From S015-6 sp964384945 (GTDB lineage: Bacteria > Desulfobacterota > DSWW01): DNA of 64,000 nt. The position numbers and the translations under genes were made by a program. Below, one piece after another: positions 34,042 through 42,448 of this stretch. The stretch spans positions 283,210 through 347,209 of the forward strand of contig CAYLMK010000005.1 of the NCBI GenBank assembly GCA_964384945.1. The letters are read 5' to 3'. Positions within the stretch are counted from its first letter, which is position 1. The number at the start of each line of letters is the position of its first letter. The notes under the pieces were generated by a model. It was given only the letters and a program-made list of their open reading frames with translations, ran no database searches and was not told the origin of the DNA.

Positions 34042-34684
34042 TTTTGCAGGACAGTTATCGAGCAGGCGAACGGAGCCCTTCTTGCCAAAACCCGTTCAGG
34101 CATCGTCAGCACACAGTCCTTGCTTCTTGCTCCATAGGCGGGAGCTGAACGGATCCGCAGAAACAGGTCCTGCGTCTGGTTTTAAGGGTTCGCGTAGGAA
34201 TAGGTTCGCATGTCGTGGGGGATTGGGCGCATGTTGATGGAGGGAATCTCTCGTGCTCAGATTCGGGTCGGATTCGGTTGCGACGATCAAGGAGGACCCC
34301 CAGGAACGGGCCGGCCATTTCGATGGTCTTTCGACTGGGGAGCGGCCGAAGATGGCCCGAAAATCGGATACGAGAGTGTAAGGTTATTCTTTTCGAGTCC
34401 TGAGCCCGACGAATCGTCCTTGCCGGAAAGGCGGTCTTCCAATCGTGGCTGACAGCGGAAGTCGAACGAAACCTTGAGAGGGGATTGTAGGGCAGTGTGC
34501 CGGCAGCGCTGTCCTGCCGAAAAGAAGGCCGCCAACAAGGGGTCTCAGGGCCCTTGCTGCGGCGCTTGCCTTGGCTTGATTGCACCTAATCAATATTGTA
34601 GTAATAGAATATCGATAGCAGGTCGACAACCTTCAATTGCGTCCAGACCGACTTCAGAGCCCGATACGAGAGGATAGAACCCCC

Positions 34685-35380
34685 TTGCACGCCAAAAAGA
34701 CATTCAAAGCCATACCGTTGCCAGAGCAGATTGCCGAATATCTTCGTGAAAAGATCATCCGCTGGGAATACGCGCCCGGGCAACGGATAGCGGAACTGTC
34801 CCTAGCCGAGGAACTGAACGTCAGTCGGGGCCCGATCCGAGAGGCATTCCGGATCCTTGAAAAGGCGATGTTGCTGGAGCTGACACCTCGTCATGGCGCC
34901 AGGGTGACCGAGCTGTCGCCCTCGTTTATTGAGGCTCTTTACGATCTCCTGACGGAACTTTATTCTTTCTTGGTGGGAAAGGCTGCTGAGACTCGCACAG
35001 AGGAAGACCTGCCGGCGATTGAAGAGGTCATCCAACGGGCTGAGGAGGCTGCAAAAAACAGTGATCCTGAAGGATATTACGAGGCCTGTTTTCAATATTC
35101 CTCGGTGGCGAGAAGGGTGGTAGGGAATCCGCTGGTGGACAGGGTTTTGAATGAGCTCGAGGCCAATTTCCGGAGAACTACATTTGCAATCTTTTCTCGG
35201 GGAATCGAGGATATCAAGAAGAACGCGAAGGTTCTCCGACGTATGACCCAGCATATCAAGGCTCAGGAGGCAAGACTGGCGGCGGAAACCATGCGGACGT
35301 ACTTTCTGAACGAAAAGAATTATGCAATGAAGATTGCTATGCGGGACACGAACAACAGCAGGGTGAGCCGTGCCAAATAA
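34685..35380 (+). CDS. GntR family regulator, FCD type
   Basis: A 231-residue transcription factor. The N-terminal winged helix (about residues 8-75, 'IAEYLREKIIRWEYAPGQR', 'LNVSRGPIREAFRILE') is followed by an all-helical FCD effector domain with 'ALYDLLTELYSFLVGKAAE' and 'FRRTTFAIFS'. FCD regulators sense small organic acids or acyl-CoAs. TTG at 34685 is chosen as start because GAGAGGA lies 10 bp before it; another TTG at 34637 has no good ribosome binding site. It is divergent to the reductase island with about 1 kb between, and probably represses it through the palindrome at 34026-34041. Confidence 0.83.
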   Translation: MHAKKTFKAIPLPEQIAEYLREKIIRWEYAPGQRIAELSLAEELNVSRGPIREAFRILEKAMLLELTPRHGARVTELSPSFIEALYDLLTELYSFLVGKAAETRTEEDLPAIEEVIQRAEEAAKNSDPEGYYEACFQYSSVARRVVGNPLVDRVLNELEANFRRTTFAIFSRGIEDIKKNAKVLRRMTQHIKAQEARLAAETMRTYFLNEKNYAMKIAMRDTNNSRVSRAK

Positions 35381-35473
35381 GCGCCTTTTCCATCCTCCAC
35401 GGTCCTCAGCCAGTGTCTCCAGGGGATTGATTGTCGATTCCGTCACAAGACTCAGGCGCGCCGGGGTTGATGA

Positions 35474-35603
35474 GCGACAATTAGAATTCCCGCCTGGCGA
35501 CAATTAGAATTCCCGTTGTGAGAAAACAAACATTAGACTATCCGAGTCACTCAGCGAGAGGAGGCTGGGATGGTCACGGACGCTCGGGTGAGGAAACTAA
35601 GAC
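35474..35603 (+). mobile_element. Left end of an IS21-type element, truncated
   Basis: Two direct copies of GCGACAATTAGAATTCCCG (35474-35492 and 35497-35515, 23-bp period) resemble the multiple terminal repeats of IS21-family elements. They are followed by GAGAGGAGG and an ATG at 35570 that starts 'MVTDARVRKLR', the usual N-terminus of one IstA transposase group. The frame breaks after about 11 codons and continues into the MazF-like relic, so only the end of the element survives. Confidence 0.55.
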
Positions 35604-35766
35604 TCGCCGAGGATCCTCTGGAGCGGTTCGAGAAGAACCCTGCGATCTTATTCATGGAGCCTGCCCAGTTTCCGAAGCGCGATATTCTTCTCAATTGTAG
35701 TTACGAGGGGTTTGACCACGGAGGGCTTGAGAAGGCCTGCTTTCTGCCACGGGCCGACTGGACATT
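35602..35766 (-). pseudogene. MazF/PemK-type toxin C-terminal fragment, repeat copy 2
   Basis: This is the 165-bp partner of 8814-8978. On the minus strand it reads 'KAGLLKPSVVKPLVTTIEKN' and 'IALRKLGRLHE', then hits a TAA where copy 1 has an Asp-containing codon pair. Only the C-terminal third of the toxin is present, with an additional premature stop, so it cannot be functional. It abuts the truncated IS21-type end. Confidence 0.65.
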
Positions 35767-36019
35767 ACTCTGGACGCTACAAGGTCGCCGGTCAGGGATA
35801 TTGGGATTCGAAGGTTCCCTCATGAAAACAAACCTCTGAATGTTTCGAGGAGTCCATCACGATTATGAGGTGGGAGCGCCGGAAGGCCGGGGCTGCATTG
35901 GGGGGTCAACAAGTTTTGGTCCAGAGCACCCCCCCGTGGGAGAGTCCGTAACTGGGAGGATGCTCGAAACAAGAAGCCTCTGCGAAGAATTGAACCCCTT
36001 CCGTAGCAGGAGAAGCGCC

Positions 36020-36357
36020 TTGATACATGATGTGGTCGCAGCCGTCTACAGGGGCGGTTACCGGATTGAGCTTGAATTCGACGATGGAGAACGAGGGGTG
36101 GTGGATTTTTACGAAGTACGTGGAAGGGGGGGATTTTTGAACAGCTCAAGGATTTGGGGGTTTTCAGGGAGTTCTCTGTCAATCAGGAACTCGGCACGTT
36201 GACCTGGGGCAATGAACTTGACATAGCACCCGAGACTCTCTATGCCGAAGCAACGGGCGGTAGCTTGCCCGAGTGGATGGAATCGGGGAAGAACCGAACG
36301 GCAAATCAGCGGTTGCATCAGGGCCCTCATGACGGATCCCGTTTTCCGGACCGTTGA
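36020..36357 (+). pseudogene. DUF2442 protein, frame lost in homopolymer runs
   Basis: A TTG start at 36020 (AGGAGAAG 5 bp upstream) opens 'IHDVVAAVYRGGYRIELEFD'. After 'GVVDF' the frame moves, and the remainder of a DUF2442 protein follows as 'FREFSVNQELGTLTWGNELD' and 'IAPETLYAEATGGSLPEWME' to a stop at 36357. The shift maps to a run of five T (36106-36110) and seven G (36126-36132). DUF2442 proteins usually accompany DUF4160 as small toxin-antitoxin-like pairs; no DUF4160 gene is clear here. The shift could be a real mutation or an assembly error in the runs. Confidence 0.7.
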
Positions 36358-36693
36358 AGTGCCGCCTCACGCATGCCCATTCCACTTCTGCCTCACCCGA
36401 GACGCTCCGTATATCAACACCGCTGTCGAAGGGAAAAGAGGCACTCTTAATGTAATGGTGCGAAATCGATCGCCCGAAATGCTCAGGGCGATCTCGTATA
36501 GCTCTTATCTACTCGAATGCAGACAATGCGTTTCCGACGGTCGGGATATCGACACGGCCGATGGCGAACGGACAAGCAAGGTTGCTTTCGATAACCCAAT
36601 CCGGATCGGCCGGCCTCGCTGGGAGACGACGAAGCGGTGGCCGCTTGGCAGCAGATGCGAAGGGATTCCCGCGTGTCCGGGAGCGACGGGAAT
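36358..36693. other. Gap without recognisable content
   Basis: 336 bp between the DUF2442 relic and the Fe-S protein gene. Several short frames exist but none resembles a known family, and no strong promoter or hairpin was seen. Confidence 0.5.
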
Positions 36694-37707
36694 TCACTTC
36701 ACGCGAATGTGGGACAGGGGCCGAATCTCCTCCAGAACGAGCGCCTCTTCCGGGCAGGTGATCACGCAGTTGCCGCAGCCGTAACACTTGTCGAGATCGA
36801 CCCTGGCCACCCCGTTCACGGCAATCGCGTGGAACTGGCATCTCTCCTCGCAGAGACCGCAACCGGTGCAGGCCTCGGTATCGAGCCTGACCCGGAAGCG
36901 GGAGGGCGCCAGGGCGTCCCGGTACCCGGTCTGATTGACCAGGAAGAGGCCTGTGCAGCAGCAGGCGCAGCAGTTGCACATGAACATGTCTTCCTGAATG
37001 TTGTTCCGCACCATGTGAACGAGCCCGGCCTCCTCGGCCTCCGCGATCCGCTTCAGGGCCTCCTCGTTCGTGAGCCTCTCGCCCAGGCCGCGCGAGAGCA
37101 CCACCTCGGCGAATCCGTTGGTCTGCATGCACACCGCCGTGGCCGGCGCCGGGCACCCCGGGCTGCGGTTGTTCTTGCTGGCCTGCAGCCGGCATGCGCA
37201 GGGAAGAGCGGTGATCAGCCGTGCGTCCCGGAAGATCTTCCTCGCCGAATCGGCGTCCAGGACCGTGTTCCGGGAGTCCACGGAACGCTCCACCGGAACG
37301 ACCCGGATCATCGGAGGAACCTTGAGCTTCTCGAGCACCGGCACCAGGCCGGGCATTTCCCGGGTGACGAGTTCTTCCCAGAGTTCGAACAACTCCTGGG
37401 GCGCATCCGGCCACAGGACCGTCGCATCCCTTAACTCGATCAGGGCGGGGAACAGCCGGTAGAGCTCCGGGTGCTTCATCGGATGCGCGAGGGCCCCTCG
37501 GTTCACGAGACGGTCCGCGGCTCGCCGGACCCGCTCCTCGGCGAGGCCCGTCTTGCGGGCGATCTCGGAGGCCGTGCCCGGCAGGGCCTCCAGGATCCGC
37601 AGGTCGTCCTGCCCGTCGAAGAGGATCGCAAAGATCCTGCTCAGCGTTTCCGATCTCGGAAATCCGAGTTTGCCCGCATATGCCTCCAGAGCCTTGTGCA
37701 TGGTCAT
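36694..37707 (-). CDS. Winged-helix Fe-S protein with CNCCxCCC motif
   Basis: A 337-residue protein. The N-terminal part resembles a winged helix ('ILEALPGTASEIARKTGLAE', 'ADRLVNRGALAHP'). It is followed by 'LPCACRLQASKNNRSPGCPA', the 'MCNCCACCC' signature, and two [4Fe-4S] ferredoxin motifs ('CTGCGLCEERCQ', 'CYGCGNCVITCP'). It shares the last three elements with the tandem proteins at 16246-18234 but has a different N-terminus. It lies 12 bp after a UroD-type methyltransferase gene. A role in reducing or activating a corrinoid partner is possible; the winged helix may instead serve protein contacts. Confidence 0.72.
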   Translation of the reverse strand: MTMHKALEAYAGKLGFPRSETLSRIFAILFDGQDDLRILEALPGTASEIARKTGLAEERVRRAADRLVNRGALAHPMKHPELYRLFPALIELRDATVLWPDAPQELFELWEELVTREMPGLVPVLEKLKVPPMIRVVPVERSVDSRNTVLDADSARKIFRDARLITALPCACRLQASKNNRSPGCPAPATAVCMQTNGFAEVVLSRGLGERLTNEEALKRIAEAEEAGLVHMVRNNIQEDMFMCNCCACCCTGLFLVNQTGYRDALAPSRFRVRLDTEACTGCGLCEERCQFHAIAVNGVARVDLDKCYGCGNCVITCPEEALVLEEIRPLSHIRVK

Positions 37708-37719
37708 CTTGCTCTCTCC

Positions 37720-38733
37720 TCAGAACGCACCGAGCCGGTGGCAGGCCTGGGTGAATGCCTTGATGTTCTCGATTTTCGCCCCCAGGGGGATCTGGCAGCC
37801 GGGGCCGACCACGTACCGGGCCTCTCCGGCCGCGGTCTCGATACATTTCCTGGCCTCTTCCCGGAGCTGATCCGGGGTGCCCTGCACGAAAAGGATCGGA
37901 TCCACGTTGCCCATGATCGTCGTCTTGCCGCGGCCCAGAGCGAAGAGTTTCTCGAGCGAAGAAGGGGCATCGATGCTCAGGCCGTCGATGCCGAGGCCGA
38001 GGAGGTCCTCGAAGATCGGGTCCACGAATCCGCAGATGTGGAACGAAATCGCGCTCCCCTTCTCATGCACGGCATCCACGATCTTCCGGTGATAGGGGAG
38101 AACATGCTCCCGGTAGATGGCCGGCGAGATCAGGCTCATGCCCGAGGAAGGGTCGCCGATGACCGGGTGCACCCCCAGTTCGGCCGCGGCCAGCGACCTC
38201 AGGATGACCGTCTCGGTCGTGTAGGCCATCAGGTCGTGCAGAAAGGGCTTGTCGTCGTACATGTCCTCCATGGCCTCTTCGATGCCCCTCAGCTCCAGCC
38301 CGAAGCTCCAGGGGCCGCCGATCATGGTGCACACCTCGTACTGCGGAAAGGCCTTGGCACACCTCTCGCACATGTCGAGATGGCCGCTGAAGAGCTGGTC
38401 TTCCCGGGGCGGGCGCACGGTCCATTTCGGAAGCTTTTCCTTCAGGTTCGCCTTCTTGATGCTCGGGGGCTTTCCCATGAGTTTACGGAATGCCTCCTGC
38501 GCGTCCGGCATGAGCGGATTCAAGGGAACGAACAGGGCATCCGAATCGAGCTCCTCGCACGTAATCCGGACCGTCTCCAGCGCGGCGTCCGGCTGGGTGA
38601 GGAATTGCTCGAGGGTGAATCCGGCCCTCTCGGCGAAATGGCCTCCCAGCAGGAGCATCACGGGATGGCGATCGAGCTTCTCCCCTTTGAGCGCGGCCTG
38701 CATTCTCTGCTTTCCGGTAATCGGTTCTGCCAT
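37720..38733 (-). CDS. UroD-family corrinoid methyltransferase (MtaA/CmuA-like)
   Basis: A 337-residue uroporphyrinogen-decarboxylase-fold protein. The His-x-Cys of 'SFHICGFVDP' and the later Cys of 'VVGPGCQIP' form the zinc site of methylcobamide-dependent methyltransferases, and the arginines needed for uroporphyrinogen decarboxylation are not evident at the N-terminus. It should transfer methyl groups between a corrinoid protein and a thiol or other acceptor. No corrinoid protein gene is adjacent. The start has AAGGAGG upstream. It forms a two-gene operon with the Fe-S protein. Confidence 0.82.
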   Translation of the reverse strand: MAEPITGKQRMQAALKGEKLDRHPVMLLLGGHFAERAGFTLEQFLTQPDAALETVRITCEELDSDALFVPLNPLMPDAQEAFRKLMGKPPSIKKANLKEKLPKWTVRPPREDQLFSGHLDMCERCAKAFPQYEVCTMIGGPWSFGLELRGIEEAMEDMYDDKPFLHDLMAYTTETVILRSLAAAELGVHPVIGDPSSGMSLISPAIYREHVLPYHRKIVDAVHEKGSAISFHICGFVDPIFEDLLGLGIDGLSIDAPSSLEKLFALGRGKTTIMGNVDPILFVQGTPDQLREEARKCIETAAGEARYVVGPGCQIPLGAKIENIKAFTQACHRLGAF

Positions 38734-38825
38734 GATCTCTTTCCTCCTTGGCGCGGACGCGGTTCGGGCGGGACAGGCCCATCATACGACGATCCCCGCT
38801 CGAATCCAAGCCCTTCGCGGACGTT

Positions 38826-39857
38826 TCAGATCAGGCCGGAAAGCCAGGGGAAGAGATAGCGAACCGCAAGGAAGAGGATCAGGATTCCCAGGAGGAGCTT
38901 GATGAACCGCTGGGGGATGAATTTCTGCAGACGCGCGCCGCAGTACATACCCACGAGCCCGCCGATGCCGAAGAGCAGCCCGAGCTGCCAGTCCGGGGCC
39001 GTCGCCAGATCGGCCCTCACCGGGACGACCGTGTAGAAGAAGACGCCCGCGATCGAGGTCAGAAAGGTCCCCATGAGCGCCGCGCCCGCGACGGTGTAAA
39101 CGGGAAGGCGAAAGACGGCGACGCAGAAGGGCGCGATGATCGCACCGCCGCCGATGCCGTACGTGCCGCCGATGATCCCCACGACAAAGGCCAGGGCGAA
39201 CATCCCGGGGGTGCTGAAGGAGAACCGATGGCCCCAGAAGTCATACTCCACCCTGCGGAGCGAGAAGGATACGGTCCTGATTACCGCCTCGGCCGGAAGG
39301 CCCGCGGCCAGCCGCGCCGATCGCGCCTCCTTGAGCTCACGCGCATGGGCATCGAACTTTTCGTCAAGGGCCTTCATCTCCTGTTTTCCCCTTTGCGAAC
39401 TCGGGAGCATCTCGTAGAGGAGCCGTCCACCGATATAGAGCAGCACGAATCCCACAAAGGCCTTGAACGATTTCGGGTCGGGCAGGTAGAGCACCCTCAG
39501 ATAGTACCCGAGGAACACGCCCGGCAGCGTACCGACGATCACCACCCAGGTCAGGGGCCAGGCCATGCGCCCCTCCCGCACGTATCGATAGACGCCGCTC
39601 GGTATGGCCACGATGTTGAACACGAAGTTCGTCGCACTGACCGACGGAGTCGTGAATTTCAGATAGCTGACCTGAAACGGCAGGAGCAGAAAGGCGCCTG
39701 AAACGCCTCCCATGGAGGTGAAGAAGGAAACGACGAAGGCAACCAGCGGGGGCAGGAGCACCCAGGTTTCAACGCCCGAGACGGGGAATCGGTGGATGAA
39801 AACGTCCAACTGCGCCTCGATCTTGCAGGGAGAGGGAAGGAAGAAAAACGAGGACAA
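38826..39857 (-). CDS. TauE/SafE family permease
   Basis: A 343-residue inner-membrane protein with about eight hydrophobic segments. 'LVAFVVSFFTSMGGVSGAFL' and 'FVVGIIGGTYGIGGGAIIAP' carry the paired Gly-rich motifs of the TauE/SafE (DUF81) fold. Members export sulfite, sulfoacetate and other organic anions. A hydrophilic stretch of about 60 residues in the middle is longer than usual. It is a single gene; the first codon could lie slightly inside the called start, since the first 15 residues are not typical. Confidence 0.85.
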   Translation of the reverse strand: MSSFFFLPSPCKIEAQLDVFIHRFPVSGVETWVLLPPLVAFVVSFFTSMGGVSGAFLLLPFQVSYLKFTTPSVSATNFVFNIVAIPSGVYRYVREGRMAWPLTWVVIVGTLPGVFLGYYLRVLYLPDPKSFKAFVGFVLLYIGGRLLYEMLPSSQRGKQEMKALDEKFDAHARELKEARSARLAAGLPAEAVIRTVSFSLRRVEYDFWGHRFSFSTPGMFALAFVVGIIGGTYGIGGGAIIAPFCVAVFRLPVYTVAGAALMGTFLTSIAGVFFYTVVPVRADLATAPDWQLGLLFGIGGLVGMYCGARLQKFIPQRFIKLLLGILILFLAVRYLFPWLSGLI

Positions 39858-40051
39858 AATACGCAGGCAAGTGCGGGCTTGTCAACAGGGGCCGAACGGG
39901 CGTAAGACATCGCACACCGCGCGCCTTGGAAAGGCGGCGCTGCCGGATAGCGGGTCGCAGCGGCCGGCCCCCGCCCCGGAAGGAGCAGAGAATCGCACCC
40001 GCCTGCCTGGGAACGCGGAACGCGGAGGGTTCGAAAATGCCCATGCCCCCG

Positions 40052-40081
40052 GCTTCGAGCCTTCCTCTTCAGGCTCGAAGC
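40052..40081. terminator. 11-bp hairpin in the 375-bp gap before TauE
   Basis: GCTTCGAGCCT (40052-40062) pairs with AGGCTCGAAGC (40071-40081) around an 8-base loop. It follows the minus-strand small membrane protein gene and may end its transcript; no T-run follows. The remaining gap (39858-40232) has no gene. Confidence 0.55.
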
Positions 40082-40232
40082 TCATAAGGCCGAAAGCAGG
40101 GCAACCAGGGAACGGCCGCATACGGTCTGACCGCAGGCAGCACAGGGTCAGGTTCGAAAGTCCCCCGAAGTGGGTGGAACCTCTGCCCTGCGCCATCCTG
40201 TTCCATGGGTCTCGGCTCATGATACCTTCGGC

Positions 40233-40436
40233 CTACAGCAGGTACTGCAGGTTCTCGAACGCCTTCGCAAGGCAATAGAAAAGCCATCCGAAGAGAACGG
40301 CCGTGATCGCGAACAGGGCCGCATCCGCCTTCCTTTCGTTCGCGTTCACTTTCTCGACCCAGCCCTTCACGTCTTTCGCGGAAGGGAAGTGGACCGGTAT
40401 ATGTGTATCCCTCATCGTGTTCGTTGAACCACGCAT
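40233..40436 (-). CDS. Small single-span membrane protein
   Basis: A 67-residue protein: about 40 hydrophilic residues ('DVKGWVEKVNANERKADAA') followed by one membrane segment ('LFAITAVLFGWLFYCLAKAF') and a short tail. The ATG at 40436 is preceded by AAAGGAGGAAAG, a very good ribosome binding site; the open frame further upstream has no coding signs. No family is recognised. It diverges from the SDR gene at 40720, with a strong plus-strand promoter between them. Confidence 0.6.
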   Translation of the reverse strand: MRGSTNTMRDTHIPVHFPSAKDVKGWVEKVNANERKADAALFAITAVLFGWLFYCLAKAFENLQYLL

Positions 40437-40648
40437 TTTTCTTTCCTCCTTTTGAGGAAGCCGGCATTCTCGCCTCCTCGTAAACGGCCGGACACATTCC
40501 GGGCCGATTGTGTTAGATGCTTTCGGCACGGACGGAGGTTCCGGTCGAAAAAAAATCTCCGCCCCCCTCAGGGCACCTCGAGAGACAGGAGAGATACTCC
40601 AAGAAAGTTTTGAAATCATTGAAGATTTTCTGTCATCCCGAGGTTCTT

Positions 40649-40677
40649 TTGACATGGGGTCACTTCCCCCCTATACT
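40649..40677 (+). promoter_or_regulatory. Strong sigma-70 promoter for SDR/decarboxylase/dehydrogenase group
   Basis: TTGACA (40649-40654), 17-bp spacer, TATACT (40672-40677), 43 bp before the SDR start codon. It is the same quality as the island promoter at 34007-34035. Confidence 0.8.
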
Positions 40678-40719
40678 TCCCTTGCCCACTGGTTTCCCGA
40701 CCGTTTTCGGAGCGACGAA

Positions 40720-41548
40720 ATGAGAAACGCAAAGGTGTTTCTGGTCACCGGAGCCTCCCGGGGGATCGGCCGCGCCCTTGCGGATGAGCTCGCCGGCAGG
40801 GGCCACAAGGTGTACGGGACGAGCCGGTCCTGGTCCGAATCGGCTCCGCCCCTGCGCTTTCAGGCCGTTCCGATGGACGTGCGGGACGAGGAGTCCGTGC
40901 GGGCGGCCGTGAGCAGGGTTGGCGAGGAAGGCCGGCAAATCGACGTCCTGGTCAACAACGCCGGGATCAGCCACTGCGGCCCGGTCGAGGAAACGCCCGT
41001 CGAGACCGTCCGCGACCTGTTCGAGACCAACTACCTCGGTATCGTGCGCACCGTGCGGGCGGTCTTGCCGCTGATGAGGAGGCAGGGATTCGGGACGATC
41101 GTGAACGTGGGCTCGGCCGGGGGCAAGATTGCAATCCCCTTCCAGGCGCACTATTCGGCGAGTAAGTTTGCCGTAGAAGGCCTCACCGAGTCCCTATGGC
41201 AGGAACTGAGAGGTCACGGGATCCGCGTGCTCCTGATCGAACCCGGAGACGNNNNNNNNNNACGTGAAGACCGAGATATGGGAACGGAGCCATAAGTTGC
41301 TCGAAAAGGACTCTCCCTACCTGGACGCACTGATACGATTCCATAAGGTGAAGAAGAAGGACATGGGAGAGGCCGCCGACTCACCGGGACGGGTCGCGGC
41401 GAGGATCGCCGACATCATCGAGTCGGACACGAATGCCCTGCGTCACCCTGTCGCCCGGAAGGCCGCCTTCTTTCTCCTTGCCAGGAAGCTCCTGCCGGAC
41501 TCGGTCTTTCTTAGGGCGGTGCGGAGGAGCTATCGGATCGATCCGTAG
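40720..41548 (+). CDS. SDR family oxidoreductase, interrupted by an assembly gap
   Basis: A short-chain dehydrogenase with TGASRGIG near the N-terminus, 'VNNAGISHCG', 'NVGSAGGK' and the catalytic 'YSASKFA'. Ten N residues (41252-41261) break the frame after 'LLIEPGD'; the sequence then continues 'KTEIWERSHKLLEKD' to the stop at 41548. The bases flanking the gap share ACG, and merging them gives a continuous Gly-Asp-Val-Lys-Thr-Glu reading, so the gene is very probably intact and about 272 residues long. It resembles SDRs with the long C-terminal helix of steroid- or retinol-type enzymes. An acetoacetate-decarboxylase-family gene follows. Confidence 0.85.
41252..41261. other. Ten-N scaffold gap
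   Basis: The only ambiguous bases in the window. The left flank ends ...GAGACG and the right flank starts ACGTGAAG, i.e. a 3-base overlap. This suggests an artificial join of two contigs that touch, not missing sequence. Confidence 0.95.
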
Positions 41549-41615
41549 ACCCGGACGGAAACCGCAGGGGCAAGACGCGGAAACGGAGGAAGATTCCCGC
41601 TTGAGGAGGCGCACC

Positions 41616-42380
41616 ATGGGATTCGTGAAGACCAGAGAGGAGCTCGACAGGTATTACGCACTCGGAGTCAGGAAGTTCATGGGCGCAAGGATGATGGGGG
41701 TCCTCTTCGACACGGCGCCCGAGGTTACGGCCCGGCTGCTCCCTCCCCCTCTCGCCCAGGCTGATGTGCCGGGAGGCCTGATCTTCATCGCCGACTATCC
41801 GGTGACGAACCTCGGACCCGGATACAAGGAGGGCGCCCTGTTCGTCAGATGCAAGTATCAGGGGGAGGCCGGCAGCTACTGCCTGGCCATGCCGATCACG
41901 AGCGAGCCCAGGATGCACAACGGTCGGGACGTCTTCGGGTTCCCCAAGAAGCTGGCCCGGATTCACCTGGAGAAGACGGGGCGGAAGGTCCACGGCTGGA
42001 TCGAAAGGGAGGCCGTTCGGTTCGTGGAAATCGAGACGACGCTCACCGACTCGATTCCGGAACTCCCGCCCATGGGGCCCACCTTTCTGTTCAAGGCCAT
42101 GCCCAGGATCGATCTCACCCCGGGGTTCGACGGCCCTGTCTTCTTGGCGGCCCAGAGGACCGAGATCCAGGCACACCGTGTCGAACTCGGCACGGCCCGC
42201 ATGACCCTACGCCCCTCGGCGAACGACCCGTGGGCCGAGATCGGCGACCCCAGGGTGACGGCCGCCTTCTACCTGGAGAGCGACAACACGATGCTCCCCG
42301 GAAAGATCCTGGCGGAGGTGGATCCGGATCTCTATCTTCCCCATTATTTCAAGATGACCGATTTCCATGCCGGCGACTGA
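41616..42380 (+). CDS. Acetoacetate decarboxylase family protein
   Basis: A 254-residue ADC-fold protein. The Schiff-base lysine is Lys111 in 'FGFPKKLARI', equivalent to Lys115 of clostridial acetoacetate decarboxylase, with the neighbouring Lys112 that lowers its pKa. The superfamily includes decarboxylases, aldolase-dehydratases and lactonase-like members, so the reaction may be beta-keto acid decarboxylation or another Schiff-base step. GAGGAGG precedes the ATG by 6 bases. It is followed 68 bp later by an acyl-CoA dehydrogenase and preceded by an SDR, a plausible three-gene catabolic operon. Confidence 0.82.
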   Translation: MGFVKTREELDRYYALGVRKFMGARMMGVLFDTAPEVTARLLPPPLAQADVPGGLIFIADYPVTNLGPGYKEGALFVRCKYQGEAGSYCLAMPITSEPRMHNGRDVFGFPKKLARIHLEKTGRKVHGWIEREAVRFVEIETTLTDSIPELPPMGPTFLFKAMPRIDLTPGFDGPVFLAAQRTEIQAHRVELGTARMTLRPSANDPWAEIGDPRVTAAFYLESDNTMLPGKILAEVDPDLYLPHYFKMTDFHAGD

Positions 42381-42448
42381 GGCCAAGACGTACCGAGAAG
42401 GGGGACAGCCGACATCTCGGCGGCCGTCCCCGTCAAAGGGATGCGATC

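Noticed and set aside
35570..35839. 89-residue plus-strand protein after the IS21-type end
   Set aside because: It is a chimera of the first IstA codons and antisense MazF sequence; the conserved reading is on the minus strand.
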